Assembly (NCBI GenBank): GCA_951394045.1
Contig: OX595987.1
Location: 1,116,001 to 1,180,000 of the forward strand
DNA: 64,000 bases
Direction of reading: 5' to 3'
Origin: Nitzschia sp. DOCU1
Taxonomy: Eukaryota; Bacillariophyta; Bacillariophyceae; Bacillariales; Bacillariaceae
Part shown: positions 1-10,986 of the stretch, in pieces
How positions within the stretch are numbered: the stretch's first letter is position 1
How the letters are laid out: each line of letters begins with the position of its first letter
Notes under the pieces: model-generated
What the model was told of the DNA's origin: nothing
Seen by the model: the letters and a program-made list of their open reading frames with translations, nothing else
Databases searched by the model: none
Position numbers and translations under genes: made by a program

Positions 1-1
1 G

Positions 2-676
2 GTCTTCGTTGACTACCTCCGAGCCACCATCCGTGTTGCTGCCCTTTCCGAATTGAACCGTGTTTCGTACATCCTTACCCACGACTCCATTGGTGTTGGT
101 GAGGATGGTCCCACGCACCAGCCTGTTGAGACTGTTTCTGGTCTTCGAGTGATCCCCAACCTTGATGTCTTCCGACCGGCCGATGCCGAGGAGACTGTTG
201 CTGCCATGGTCCATTCCGTCACCCGAAAGGAAGGTCCCACAGCACTCATCTTTTCTCGCCAGAACATTGTCCAAAACAAGGACATGGACTACATGGGCCG
301 ACGTGAAGGAGCTCTCAAGGGAGCTTACGTTGCCAAGAAGGAATCCGGCAAGCTTGACCTTATCGTTCTTGCCACTGGTTCTGAAGTCGAGCATGCTCTC
401 GCTGCTACCAAGGACATGCCTGGAGCTCGTGTCGTCTCCATGCCATGCATGGAAGTCTTCGAGCGTCAATCGGACTCCTACAAGGAAGAAGTTCTTCCCT
501 CGTCCTGCACCAAGCGCATCGCAATGGAGGCTGGAGTTTCGGGATTGTGGTACAAGTATGCCTCCAAGGTTGTTGGTGTTGACCGATTCGGAATGAGCGC
601 CCCAGGAAACATCGTCATGGAGGAGTTCGGAATGACCGCCGCCAACCTGAAGAAGGAGATCGAAAGCATGGCCTAA
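2..676 (+). CDS. TKT: Transketolase, C-terminal part (5' truncated by window edge)
   Basis: Transketolase moves two-carbon units between sugar phosphates (Calvin cycle and pentose phosphate pathway) using thiamine diphosphate. The reading frame is open from the first bases, so the N-terminal ThDP-binding part lies outside the window. Visible here are the end of the pyrimidine-binding domain, with the family motif [17 protein letters not shown], and the C-terminal transketolase domain, with [14 protein letters not shown] and [13 protein letters not shown]. The stop is TAA at 674-676. About 224 residues are present of a family length near 650-680. Because the N-terminus is missing, plastid versus cytosolic location cannot be judged. 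Codon use is strongly biased, as expected for a highly expressed gene. Family assignment is very secure. Confidence 0.95.
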   Translation, partial: VFVDYLRATIRVAALSELNRVSYILTHDSIGVGEDGPTHQPVETVSGLRVIPNLDVFRPADAEETVAAMVHSVTRKEGPTALIFSRQNIVQNKDMDYMGRREGALKGAYVAKKESGKLDLIVLATGSEVEHALAATKDMPGARVVSMPCMEVFERQSDSYKEEVLPSSCTKRIAMEAGVSGLWYKYASKVVGVDRFGMSAPGNIVMEEFGMTAANLKKEIESMA

Positions 677-1625
677 AACGGTGATATCTAATATAGCAAA
701 AGTTTGATCTACTACTCAACATTGCATCATCTTCGCTAGCAACCAGGAAATTTTGCCCGTGAAAGTAATAGAGCATGGCTGCTTATGACCTCGATACCTT
801 GGGGTCTTTCCGGTTGGTAAGAGAAGTAGAACAAATTTCACCCGTCAACAGGACTGGAACCGCCCGCTAAACTTTTGCTTCATGGATCAACGTTCACTAG
901 GAAGTAGTACCTTGTATTTGTTCTTGGACCGCAGTTTGCGCGCTGGTATGCTGGTAGATTTCTTTAAAATCTAGGTGCTGCTATGATCCTCCATGCTTCA
1001 GACATCAATCATGTAATTGCAATATGGTGAGCATCATATCATAGATACGCACGTGAGATAGAAGGAAGTCTTCTATCATCGATCGACCACGCCAGTTTAG
1101 GGGTCCCACCCCGATTTGTGGTTTGCCCCTCTATTTTGTCATGAGGGCCGACGGGCGCACCCTTCGCGTGTGTTCGTAATGTCCTTTTTCCACCTTTGGT
1201 CGTACTATGACATAAGTCCATGAATCCTTTATCGAATAGAAATCATCCAGCCAGTCATTGAGGCATATATCCTATGAGAAACCCAAATCTTGAAAGCACA
1301 GTTCACTGGATAGTCATTTTTGTTCATGGCATAGCTTATTCGACGAATATCGATAAAATCAATAGGGCGGCACGAGGTTTGGGGAGAGTGTCGGCGGCCT
1401 ATGATAGGTGGGTGGAAACACACCATCACTCTCAGAGGAGCACTCACGCCATTTCCATTTCTTTCGCCATCATCATTGATCAATCTTCCAACAGAAGGTG
1501 AACCAGGATCGAGGCGCTTGACCTAGAAGAGGCCGCGTGTGATTCATTTTCACTTCCTGCTACCGAACAAAGACTCTTCAATTGAGCGTACGGGACCATA
1601 ATAGCTCGGCCCCAAACGAACTACC
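677..1625. other. Intergenic, 949 bp
   Basis: 3' flank of the transketolase gene and 5' flank of the next gene. It holds only short ORFs without coding character. No RNA gene, repeat or mobile element was seen. Confidence 0.6.
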
Positions 1626-4600
1626 ATGTTGGCTTCACAGGCGGGAGCCGGCGGCGAGGGAATGCCGGAACTGCTTAGTCCGACCAAACGAAGCAGCGTG
1701 CTGAAAAAGACATTCAAGGTGATTGGAAAAGTGGGAAAAGTCACGCCGAAGTTTAAAAGCAAGAGCAAGAAGAATGAGATGGAACTCATGAACAGTTGTG
1801 CCAGCTTTGATTTTGAAGCATCCGATCGAAGCGAGGAAGAGGAAGAAGACGATCTGCAGGAAGAGGACCTGGACGCCGAATTGACTGGAGACGAGGAAGA
1901 AGGAGACAGAGTAGACGATCATGACGTCGAGAAATCTCCGCAAAAGGTGCCAAGCAGCAAACGATCGCCTTCTGCAACCCTCAGAAGTAGTTCTCGCGCT
2001 AGTAGCGACGATGAGGATGAAAATATGACTCCTTCGGCGGAATCTACTCCCACCGCGAAGAAAACTCCGAAGCTACAAGCACCCAGCATGATGAATCTGG
2101 CGCCACAACTTGATATACCAGAGCTGCCAGCATCGGAACACGGTATGTCAACCCCGAAACAATCCAAGTATTCTCGAAAGAGGGTAACTGGGAAAAAGTC
2201 ACCTTCGCCACGATCTCCGACACCGTCAAAATCATCTGGATCCCAATCGGGAAAAACTGAGCAGCCGGCACCGGATCTGAAAAGCCTTCCTCCAGCTCGT
2301 TCGCCAAAGAAAGAGGCCCCGCCGTCACCAGAAAGGAGAACTGAATCTCCTGAAAAACAATCTAGCCCAGACAGTGCTCGCAACAAACAAGAAATGATTT
2401 CAACAAAGTCTCTCATTCAAGGGCTTCCGCTGCATTTGCCCACTTCGATTCCCGAGGAGGTAGAGGATGAGGACAACGAGGACAACGACGAGTCTCTCAA
2501 GCGTCTCTCGCGGGCATTCGGTGATGACAGTGCAATGGGAGGTTACTTTGCCAAGCTGCAGGATCTCAAGCACAAAGATCCCTCTAAGCCTCATTCATAT
2601 AGTACATCTACGGAGAAAACTACGGATGTTTCAAAACCCAAGAGCACTCATGAACTTGGAAAGTCTGCCGACGAAAGAACGAGTCGCAGTTTCATGCCGT
2701 CGAAAAATATCAAAAAACTGTTCTCGATGAAAAGACACAGTTCGAACCCGAAAGATGAAGAGAAAACAAAAAATTCAGCTAAGCGAAATTCAGAACCTCA
2801 GAGCAAGGATGAAGCAGCAAAACTAATGCTTGAGCTTAGCAAGCTAGCGATGAACAATGGGGGAGTAAACAGGGACGAACGCCCCATGAAGGCCCACACG
2901 ACTCGTCCCACTAGAACGTTTGTATTTGACGAAGCAGAAGACGATGAATCTCAGCAGGAGTTTCCAGAGATTCCGACTGCAAAAAAGACCAGTTTAAGTG
3001 ACATTCGTCGAATGTTGGACTCGTCGAAACCCGATCCGACGGCCAAGGAGGCCTCTCTTGGAGAGAAGCACCCTCGAAGATCGTCGATTGAACAAGGCAG
3101 ACCTAGTTCTTCTAAATCTTTTCATGATCGTTCACGCAGGAAATCATCGATGGATGACGTCAAGGTCCAAGTGGAAGAGACAGACAATTCTCCGAGTCCC
3201 AGAAAGCCATTGAAAACGGAGCATTCGCCCACTTCAGTTACCGATGCCCTGGATGGCGAGACGGCAGATGAAATCGGGGAGGACAAAGTAAAACCACCAT
3301 CGCCTCCTGTACCCGAGGAGAAACTATTGTCCCCAGGAGGTAGTCGAAGGGGCCGTGGCCGTACTGTAAAGATGGCGGCCTCAGATTCCTCCGACGGAAG
3401 CAGCAGGAGACAGTCCACTGCACGTGGTGAAAGCGAAGATTCCAAGGAGTCGGAGGATAGCCTACAACTAAAAGCATCGTCGTCATCGTCATCGCAATCC
3501 TCGCGGCGCAGAGGTACCCGCTCTGCAACACCAGTTCAAGACACTATCCAGGAAGAATACGAAGAAGATGTGGAGCCGCAAGCTGACAAAGATCCCTCTG
3601 TGTCGCCCGGATCCTTACGAAGGAAGAAGGTGGCACATCGCCGCCACGGTGATATTAGGCGATCATCCACCAGTGGATCGTCGCAATCGAACTGTTCGGT
3701 TTCTCCGTCGGCGGAACATCGTTCTCGTGGACGTACAAAGAGCCCGGACCCTTCAGACGAGGCCCTGCCTGAAAAGGATGAGAAGCATGGCGCAGAAAAG
3801 AATGACGATTCCAAGAGAGTAGGGCATCGTCGCCACGGTGATAGTAGGCGATCATCTACCAATGGATCTTCGCAGTCGAAGCGTTCGGTTTCTCCATCGG
3901 AGGAGTATCGTTCTCGCGGACGGGCAAAGAGTCCGGACCCTTCAGACGAGGCTTTGTCCGAGATGGATGAGAAACACGGTGCAGAAAAGAATGACCACTC
4001 TAAAAGAGTAGGGCATCGTCGCCACGGTGATATTAGGCGATCATCCACCAGTGGGTCTTCGCAGTCGAAGCGTTCGGTTTCTCCATCGGAAGAGCATCGT
4101 TCGCGTGGACGAACAAAGAGTCCGGACCCTTCAGACGAGCCCCTAACCGAGACGGACGAGAAGCAAGGATCAGAAAAGAATGACGATTCCAAGAGAGTGC
4201 CACATCGTCGTCACGGTGATATTAGGCGATCATCCACCAGTGGATCTTCGCAGTCAAAGCGTTCGGTTTCTCCATCGGAAGAGCATCGTTCTCGTGGACG
4301 AACAAAGAGTCCGGACCCTTCAGACGAGCCCCTACCCGAGACTGACGATAAGCAAAGATCAGAAAAGAATGACGAATCGACCAAAGACGGTGGCCATTCC
4401 CCTCGTCGTCCTCGGCGAATAGACTCGAACATGAGAAATCTGAGAAGAAGTACGGGAGATATCGACCCTACGGACGATGCACCTGGTGAGACGGAAGGAA
4501 ACCAAGGCGCAGCAAAGAACGAGGACTCAGCCAACGACAATGGCCATTCCTTGCGTCGCCCTCGGCGACTAGACTCGAACACGAGAAATCTCAGAAAAAG

Positions 4601-5066
4601 CACGGGAGATATTGATGAACGGCCCAAGACCGAAAAAGCTTCAAGTTCTCGCAACCTGGGCCGGCCTCCTCTAGATACTTCGGGGACTTCATCTCGGCGT
4701 CACAATCGACGCATCGAACGCGGTTCCTCTGAATCGCATATTCGTCGAACGGAGTCACCTGTATCGGTCGAAGCAGCCAAGGAACAAGTCGAACCACCAT
4801 CGCCCAAGGAAAGCCAACGACCTACAACAAGCAAAGAAAAGGCGAAGAATCCTTCCCTAGCTGAATCTTTGGAGAAGGGTAATCTCATGAAGTTTGCGGC
4901 GAACGATGGCCAATACAGCGTCACAGAATCGATCGATAGTGAAATGTTCGTCAATGGCAAAATGATGTACTCGAAGATCCGATCGGACGAGAGCGTTGGT
5001 GCTCCCCAGCTAATCATCGGTCAAAACGACGGAAACGAGCGTGACCTACGTGTCAAGAACGTCTAG
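1626..5066 (+). CDS. Large disordered Ser/Arg/Glu-rich protein with 63-residue tandem repeats
   Basis: No family recognised. The 1146-residue protein begins with a short basic segment (KTFKVIGKVGKVTPKFKSKS, about residues 29-48), then an acidic stretch rich in Glu/Asp, then long Ser/Pro/Lys/Arg-rich sequence that is almost certainly disordered. Residues about 670-920 hold four near-identical 63-residue repeats (189-nt period, DNA about 3630-4380) with core HRRHGDIRRSSTSGSSQS and SRGRTKSPDPSDE. A second pair of shorter repeats follows (PRRIDSNMRNLRRSTGDID and PRRLDSNTRNLRKSTGDID). RS-type and SP-type sites suggest a heavily phosphorylated scaffold or nuclear/cytoskeletal protein, but this is inference. 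The last 90 residues (LMKFAANDGQYSVTESID...) look more ordered. The start is the first ATG, in context ACCATG. It is convergent with the kinesin gene, with 26 bp between stops. Confidence 0.8.
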   Translation: MLASQAGAGGEGMPELLSPTKRSSVLKKTFKVIGKVGKVTPKFKSKSKKNEMELMNSCASFDFEASDRSEEEEEDDLQEEDLDAELTGDEEEGDRVDDHDVEKSPQKVPSSKRSPSATLRSSSRASSDDEDENMTPSAESTPTAKKTPKLQAPSMMNLAPQLDIPELPASEHGMSTPKQSKYSRKRVTGKKSPSPRSPTPSKSSGSQSGKTEQPAPDLKSLPPARSPKKEAPPSPERRTESPEKQSSPDSARNKQEMISTKSLIQGLPLHLPTSIPEEVEDEDNEDNDESLKRLSRAFGDDSAMGGYFAKLQDLKHKDPSKPHSYSTSTEKTTDVSKPKSTHELGKSADERTSRSFMPSKNIKKLFSMKRHSSNPKDEEKTKNSAKRNSEPQSKDEAAKLMLELSKLAMNNGGVNRDERPMKAHTTRPTRTFVFDEAEDDESQQEFPEIPTAKKTSLSDIRRMLDSSKPDPTAKEASLGEKHPRRSSIEQGRPSSSKSFHDRSRRKSSMDDVKVQVEETDNSPSPRKPLKTEHSPTSVTDALDGETADEIGEDKVKPPSPPVPEEKLLSPGGSRRGRGRTVKMAASDSSDGSSRRQSTARGESEDSKESEDSLQLKASSSSSSQSSRRRGTRSATPVQDTIQEEYEEDVEPQADKDPSVSPGSLRRKKVAHRRHGDIRRSSTSGSSQSNCSVSPSAEHRSRGRTKSPDPSDEALPEKDEKHGAEKNDDSKRVGHRRHGDSRRSSTNGSSQSKRSVSPSEEYRSRGRAKSPDPSDEALSEMDEKHGAEKNDHSKRVGHRRHGDIRRSSTSGSSQSKRSVSPSEEHRSRGRTKSPDPSDEPLTETDEKQGSEKNDDSKRVPHRRHGDIRRSSTSGSSQSKRSVSPSEEHRSRGRTKSPDPSDEPLPETDDKQRSEKNDESTKDGGHSPRRPRRIDSNMRNLRRSTGDIDPTDDAPGETEGNQGAAKNEDSANDNGHSLRRPRRLDSNTRNLRKSTGDIDERPKTEKASSSRNLGRPPLDTSGTSSRRHNRRIERGSSESHIRRTESPVSVEAAKEQVEPPSPKESQRPTTSKEKAKNPSLAESLEKGNLMKFAANDGQYSVTESIDSEMFVNGKMMYSKIRSDESVGAPQLIIGQNDGNERDLRVKNV
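3630..4385 (+). repeat. Coding minisatellite, four 189-bp tandem units
   Basis: The core CACGGTGATA(T/G)TAGGCG recurs with CGGT at 3647, 3836, 4025 and 4214, exactly 189 bp apart. Units stay in frame and differ by scattered substitutions. The third and fourth units are most alike, which suggests recent unequal exchange. Confidence 0.9.
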
Positions 5067-5092
5067 CATAAATTAAAGAAGGCCTATACCAA

Positions 5093-8000
5093 TCATTGAT
5101 CAGCTTGCGGTGAAGTTTTCTTCAAGTCAAAGGCCTCCGTCGTTGTCTTCTGCAGACGCTCGAAGACGTCCGGGTATTCCTCTTGAGGTTGCTCCGGAGA
5201 ATTTCCCTCCGCCCTTCGTCTTGATCGTATGCGACTGCTCACCGGACTTGCTATATCCGAACTAGAATTCTCCACGTTGCTCGTGCTGTTGTCTAGCAGA
5301 TCGTCCAGCACTCTGCCCGCAACTTGACTAAAGGAATCAGTGCTGATGGCATTAGTTCGTGATCCCTTTATATGGTCCGATGACTTCCCTCTGGATTTGT
5401 CCTGTCGAAAGTGATCTTCGCTTCGTTCGGAATCCTCAAAAAGCAACTCGTCGAGCATCTTTTCTGCAATGTTGACGTGCTGTTTGACAGCATATGCCTG
5501 CGTAGTTGTTTTGTTCAACCGCTCAAACACGTCAAGCTCTTTGTACTCTTCCCTTTTACGAGACGCCTCCGACTTGACGACACCTTGAGGGACCTTCGAC
5601 CTGGGACCGGCTGGGTCACTATCATCAAGAAGTTCATGAAGAAGTTCGTCTGCCTCTAGACTCGTAGAGTCGTTGCCCCCAGAGGTTCTTGGCTTTTCGT
5701 CGTTCGCTCCCTGATCCTCCTCTGGGCTCCTGTCAGAGTCACGTTTCCCCTTCTTGTCTTGAAATCGCTGCTTCTGTGTCCCCGTGAGATTGGACGGGGA
5801 CAATAGACGATCAAACACTGAACGCTTCTTGTCTTCATCCTTCTCGCTGTCCTTCGACGATCGACGAACATGTGTCTTCGATGACGAGGGATTTCCGAGG
5901 ACAGCAAGTTTGTCAAGGCTATTCGCAACTTGCTTCGAGATCATCTTGCGTTGTCGCTGCCCATCAGACACAAAATCTGCGCCGTTCCTTGATTGCTTGA
6001 TTTGTTTCTGAGCCCTCTTCTTCTGAACCCCAGTGAAGCTCTTTGGGTTATTGAGACGGTCGAAAACACTTTCGTTCTCTAGCTGCACTTCGGCATTCAC
6101 GACATCGGGTGACTCCATGAGCGACGTAGGCATCTCACCCTTGGCGATGATTTCCAAGTCTTTCATTATGTCATCGGCCCAGTCTGGTACTTCGTCGCTA
6201 TCGCTGGTGTGTACCAACTCTGTCTGTCTCCGTATACAAAGACCCTGAGAAGTCAGGATTCCTTTGGACGTAGAGGATCGGCGCCTTCTTTTGGGACTAC
6301 TAGGGTCGCTCGACTGAAAAGATGGATGCAACGAATTGACAACAATGTCGAGTACTGATTTGGAGAGAAGATTTGGCTGCCCTTCATCCTCGTGGTTTAC
6401 TGAAAGATCCTCATGGATCGTCACCTCCTCTCTGATGCGTCGCATGGCTGTCCTCAACTCATTGAGCTCATCTTCGAGATCCTCGCATTCTCGGGTCTTC
6501 TCCTCTAAAAGCGCGCGAGCCTCGTTTTCTCTGTCTCTGTGCTTTTGAATGGCCTCCCTTCCGAGTTGTGTCTCGGCAAGCTGCCTCTCAAGAACGGCGA
6601 TTCGCTCGTTAGCGAGAAGTAGCAGTTTAGAGTTTGCCTTCTCCGCATGCCGCGCTTTTGCACTGCGCACCGGACTGGACAGCTCCGCCGCTGACGAGGA
6701 CTTGTCAGGGTCCTCGCGGACCATATTCATCAAGGAAAGAATATGCTGTTGTTGATTTTCTGCCAGTTCGGCAGCTTCCAGACGCTGCTCGTCAACGTAC
6801 GCTCGGAAAGCAGCATCTTTGGCGGCCACTGCAGCCTCGCCCTCTCGCACCTTTTCGTCCAACGTTGATGCAGTACGTGCAAGCGCCGCAATCCGCCGTC
6901 TTTCGCGTACTACCATCCCAAACAGCACCTTTGCGGCAAGCTTAGTTGCAGCCAACGGCGACGAGTCTGTGTGTCGATCAACGAGTGTGAGCACGAATTA
7001 GTTGAATAACGATTTTTGTAGCTGCTCGTCGAACTTACTCCCAACGTGGTTTTTGAAATCCTTAGAGAAGAGAAAGGTATCGTCTTCTGCTGACTTCTCG
7101 TCCGATTGCCGCTTGGGTTTTCCCAGACGTGCGGCGAGCTGCCTAATACGATCTTCCTTGTACTTGATCCTCGAATCCAAAGCGTCCAGGGACTCTTTAT
7201 CCTCTTCCGAAGCTTTCTCCAGCAATTCCTCCCGCTGGGACGATAAATCGAGATGCTCCTCCCATTCTTGCGCAAGCTTCTCAGCCAAGGCTTCCCGACG
7301 CCCGATGTCTGCAACCTTTTGGTCGAAAAAGTCGCGAATGCTGTCGATGTTGATTTGGTCCTCGTTCTGCTGATCGGAAGCAGATTGGTTCATTCCAGAC
7401 TTCATTGATGTTTTGTTCTGTCGTCGACCGACCATGACTGGATCCAATCCAGCCCTGGACATGACTCCGCGTTTTACAGTCAGTATTCGCAACTGCTTTT
7501 CCGACTCCTTGTATTTGCTCTTCAACTGAACAACTTCCTGCAGACGCACTTTTGCCACTTGTTGCGCCTTCTCAGCCTCAAGCGCCTTCTTTTCCCTCTC
7601 CTGTTTGACCTTGTTCAGTTCTCGTTGCTGCTGCATGGACTCCTTCTTAAGTTTTTGAACTTCGACTGCATGGCTCTTGCGTTCGGCCGTAACTTGCTTC
7701 TGAAGTTCCACCTTCTTGTGCTTCATTTCGGTCACTTCGTGTGTTAGCTTGGCAATCTGAGACTCGTTCTTGGAAGCCACAGTAGTGAGTCGTGTCAGCT
7801 CCGCCTGCTTCCTCTTAAGCGCGGCAACTTGCTCCTGCTTCTCTTTCAACTGATCGGTGAGTTTTGGCTTGTCGCTGTGATCGTGGTCCAGTTTCGAGAG
7901 CTCCTCGCTCAACTTTTCCGTTTCATGCTCCTTCTCGGCCAGGAGAGTTGCCATCTCTCTCAGCTTTTCCTCGTAAAACTCTCGCATTGCCTGAGTGGTC

Positions 8001-10306
8001 GATACTGAATTGTTAGAAAATGGATACTGGACGGGAAAGTGAAAAAAGCACCGCAACAATCTTACCTCATATTTCTTTTGACTGACTTGCAGCTTTTGAA
8101 TTAATTCTTCCTTGACATTGATGGAATGGGAGAGCTCAAAGACTTCTGCCTCCAGTTGCACTGTAAAATCTGGCGCGCATGCGTCTTGTTCCTCGGCCTC
8201 CGCTGCAGGATTCTCGTCGCCGTCCTCATCATCACCCCCGTTTCGTCCCAGATACTTGGTCGTGAGAGCAGCGACTGCTTTCTCTTCTGCTTCCATTTCC
8301 GCATCAAGATTTTTGGCCTGTGCCATACTTCCAAACATTTGAGCACGCAGTCGACTCAATTCTGGTGAGTCGGGATTATGCGTAAGGATTCGGCTGGGAC
8401 TACCAGACCGGAAGCTTGTAACGGAGGGGTGATCATCGTCATCTTTGCCAAAGTCGGGTTGTGGAATGCCTGAGGTTGACAAACGCTCTCGCAGCGTTTC
8501 AATTTCTCGTTCATACTCCTCTACTCGGGCCACAAATGCGCTTTGTAAAGCCTCTGTAGGATCCTCCTTACCACTCGTCAATGACTCAATTTTAAGTCGA
8601 AACACTTCATTTTCCGCCCTGACGTGTTGAAGCTCCAATTCGGCTTGAGTCTTAAACGCCGACGTCATGGGAGCGATGTTTTCCTTGACAAAGGGCGATT
8701 TGGTTCTCATTTGTAACGGACTCATAAAGGATGCTTGGGACGAAAGCATTTCCCCATCCCCGCCTTTGGCCAGGGATCTAACGACTTCGAGCGGAACTGA
8801 AAGTGAATCCACATTTCCGTCTCTCGCTTTCAACAAGTCGGAAGCCAGCAGTTGCATCTTCGCCTTCAATTCTGCCAACAATCGTGATGTTCCGTCCACA
8901 TTGACAACGGCATGATTCTGAATATTCTTGGCCCTATTGGCATACCGAAGACAGTTCAAAGTCTCTTCCATATTGTTGGACGCAGGAGAGACGCATGCAA
9001 TCATCAAAGTCTTGTGATTTCCACCCAGACTTCCCTTGAGTAGCCGCGTCAAGTTGGAATCCCTGTAGGGCACAAAGGTCTTGCCCTGCTTCGTCGGGTC
9101 GCCCAACGCTGAAATAACGTTACCCAATACCAAAAGCCCTTGATTGATATTGATTCCTTCTTTCAGTCGTTGCCCCGACGCTTGCGTCCGCTTTTGTCGT
9201 TCCGACCCTGCCAAGTCTACGAAATTGAACTTGGATCGCTTCGCTTGAACATGTTGCTCCCTATCTCTAGGCGCTCCGTCGTCCATTTGATCCACTACCG
9301 TCGATTGCTCCACGATCAACGAGAAAATCGCATGCGACCGGGAACTCGTTTCGTTCATGGCAGTAGCTCCCGTCACCCGCCGATACATGCCACGCGTCAG
9401 ACACAAGAGGGCCTCCTCTGCGCTTTCCACTTTAATCTCTGTCGCTCCCACCACCTCTGGTTCGGCCAATCCAACGTCCCGAATGGAAAGTTTTTTATTG
9501 CTTTGTTGCGTGGTCGTCAAAAGATCCCGAATCTCCTGTCCGTAAACTTCCAAAAATTGAACTCGAACGTCATATTCGTAGGATTTGTCACCCGAATTAC
9601 GGGGTATGTCATCCTCGGAACGGTTGTCGGATGAGTCCTTGTCGGACGAGGTCCACCCCTCCAATTGTTCAAATATTCTACGAATCGCTCTTGGAATGAC
9701 ACCCGCCTTCCGTTCGTCTTGTATCGCAGTAGTAATGCTTGCCGACGGCCCCATGATGGTGTGCGTTTTTCTGCGGTTCGAGGAAAATCATAGAGTCGAG
9801 TTTGCAAAAAGGGGGTCAGATGTGGACGACGATTTTCTTCAATGGCAAGGTTCCGCGACGTACCCTGAACCAGTTTGACCTTCACAAGTAGCGTTTGGCA
9901 AAAACAAAAAGGTAAGACAACAAGTTCGTGCGATTGTCAAGCCAGCATATCCATACTATCTCTTACCATACGCCAAAATGGTAGCATTGTAACCTTCCAG
10001 ACAACTCTTGACGAGTGGTTCGACTCGATGCTGATAAACATCATGTTGCTCCGTCGTCAATGGAAAGACTTGATCAAATGTAAATTTCGGGCCCGACTCT
10101 CCCCCTAATCGTACGACCGTGGACGTGGTAGCCGACGCGGACGACCTCAAGACTTCAATACATTGCGTATTACCAGCTTCGTGGGGTAACATCGGACGAA
10201 CACGAACCGCCACTTGGACCGAACTGGCGCCGTCGTTGACATTGTCAAAGGCATCTGAAGTATTGCCACTCTGAAGAGTGATGTTATCTTCGGGAGCTGC
10301 TGTCAT
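5093..10306 (-). CDS. Kinesin-4 family motor, five exons including a 16-nt microexon
   Basis: Plus-end microtubule motor. Inferred exons: 10306-9967, 9879-9864, 9770-8066, 7990-7039, 6966-5093. They join without a frame break into 1628 codons. The motor domain (about residues 28-370) starts VQVAVRVRPMLPHE. It has the P-loop GQTGSGKTHT, switch I (NETSSRSHAIF), switch II (VDLAGSERQKRTQ) and LRYANRAKNIQNHAVVN at the neck, all typical of the KIF4/KIF21 group. Long coiled coils follow (about residues 430-1000 and again after residue 930). The C-terminal 500 residues are Ser/charged-rich and carry four copies of a [VI]F[DE]RL motif. The exon 1/2/3 junctions split the P-loop codons, and only inclusion of the microexon restores it. 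The third intron (7991-8065, 75 bp) is in frame and stop-free. Likely roles are spindle midzone or intraflagellar-type transport. Subfamily assignment is moderately sure. Confidence 0.88.
9864..9879 (-). other. 16-nt microexon of the kinesin gene
   Basis: On the minus strand these 16 nt (GTCAAACTGGTTCAGG) are preceded by AG and followed by GTACGT. Exon 1 ends TAT-G and exon 3 starts A-AAA-ACG, so the joined codons read Gly-Gln-Thr-Gly-Ser-Gly-Lys-Thr. Flanking introns are 87 bp (9880-9966) and 93 bp (9771-9863). Confidence 0.88.
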
Positions 10307-10986
10307 GATGCCAACAATAATAAATCCCTGTGAAGAGGAGGGGTGCTAGTATGTTTGCTTGGTTTGTCCCTTGCAAGTCGGCAGGTGGGAAAGAACAATT
10401 GGACCACTGTTGCCCGTCAAGCAAACGACAAAAATTGAAGAATAACGCGCCAGAGTATCCACTCTACTATTTGATCAGCAATGTGAGATACAACCCCTTG
10501 GTGGCAGCTCGTTGTTAAAGTATCGTGGAACGATCGAGGACCCGTGGGGTATTCTCTAGGTTTTCACGTAACGCAACACGGAAGAGGATTCGTAATGTTG
10601 TCTGTGTGCCTACCTCATCATTGTCGCGGACATGGCCGTTTGTTTGATGTTTTCGAAGGTGGCTGGCTGGCGGTTTCCAAATACCTTCCGCGCGCGTGCC
10701 GGCAGGGACGACGGGCGCAGTGTTCGAATGATTGGATTGGATTCGCCTTCTTTGCACACGACGACGGAAGGACGCCGGGCCTTAGTTGCCACGCGGAAGC
10801 CACTCGAAAGATTTCCATCGAGTCCGTCTCTCGTCACACCCTTCGTCGTCGTTTCGTGGTGGCCGCACCGCATTGGACGCCTCACGTTGTTGCCTCCAAA
10901 GCAAAGCACGAGGAGAGCAAAGAGATAGCTTCACTGTCCAGCTCTCTGGTTTCCTCTCTCTGCCCTCTACCTGTAGCTATTATACT
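10307..10986. promoter_or_regulatory. Divergent promoter region, kinesin-4 / GET4
   Basis: A 680-bp gap between two gene starts on opposite strands must hold both promoters. An open frame extends GET4 upstream by 67 codons but is Ser/Arg-rich without family likeness, so it is treated as 5' leader. No clear TATA box or other motif was seen. Confidence 0.5.

Noticed and set aside
3536..4192. 218-codon reverse frame with repeats
   Set aside because: Mirror of the coding minisatellite; its repeats come from the forward gene.
10786..10986. In-frame 67-codon extension of GET4
   Set aside because: Composition is unlike Get4 N-termini; the ATG at 10987 gives the usual basic/Ala start.
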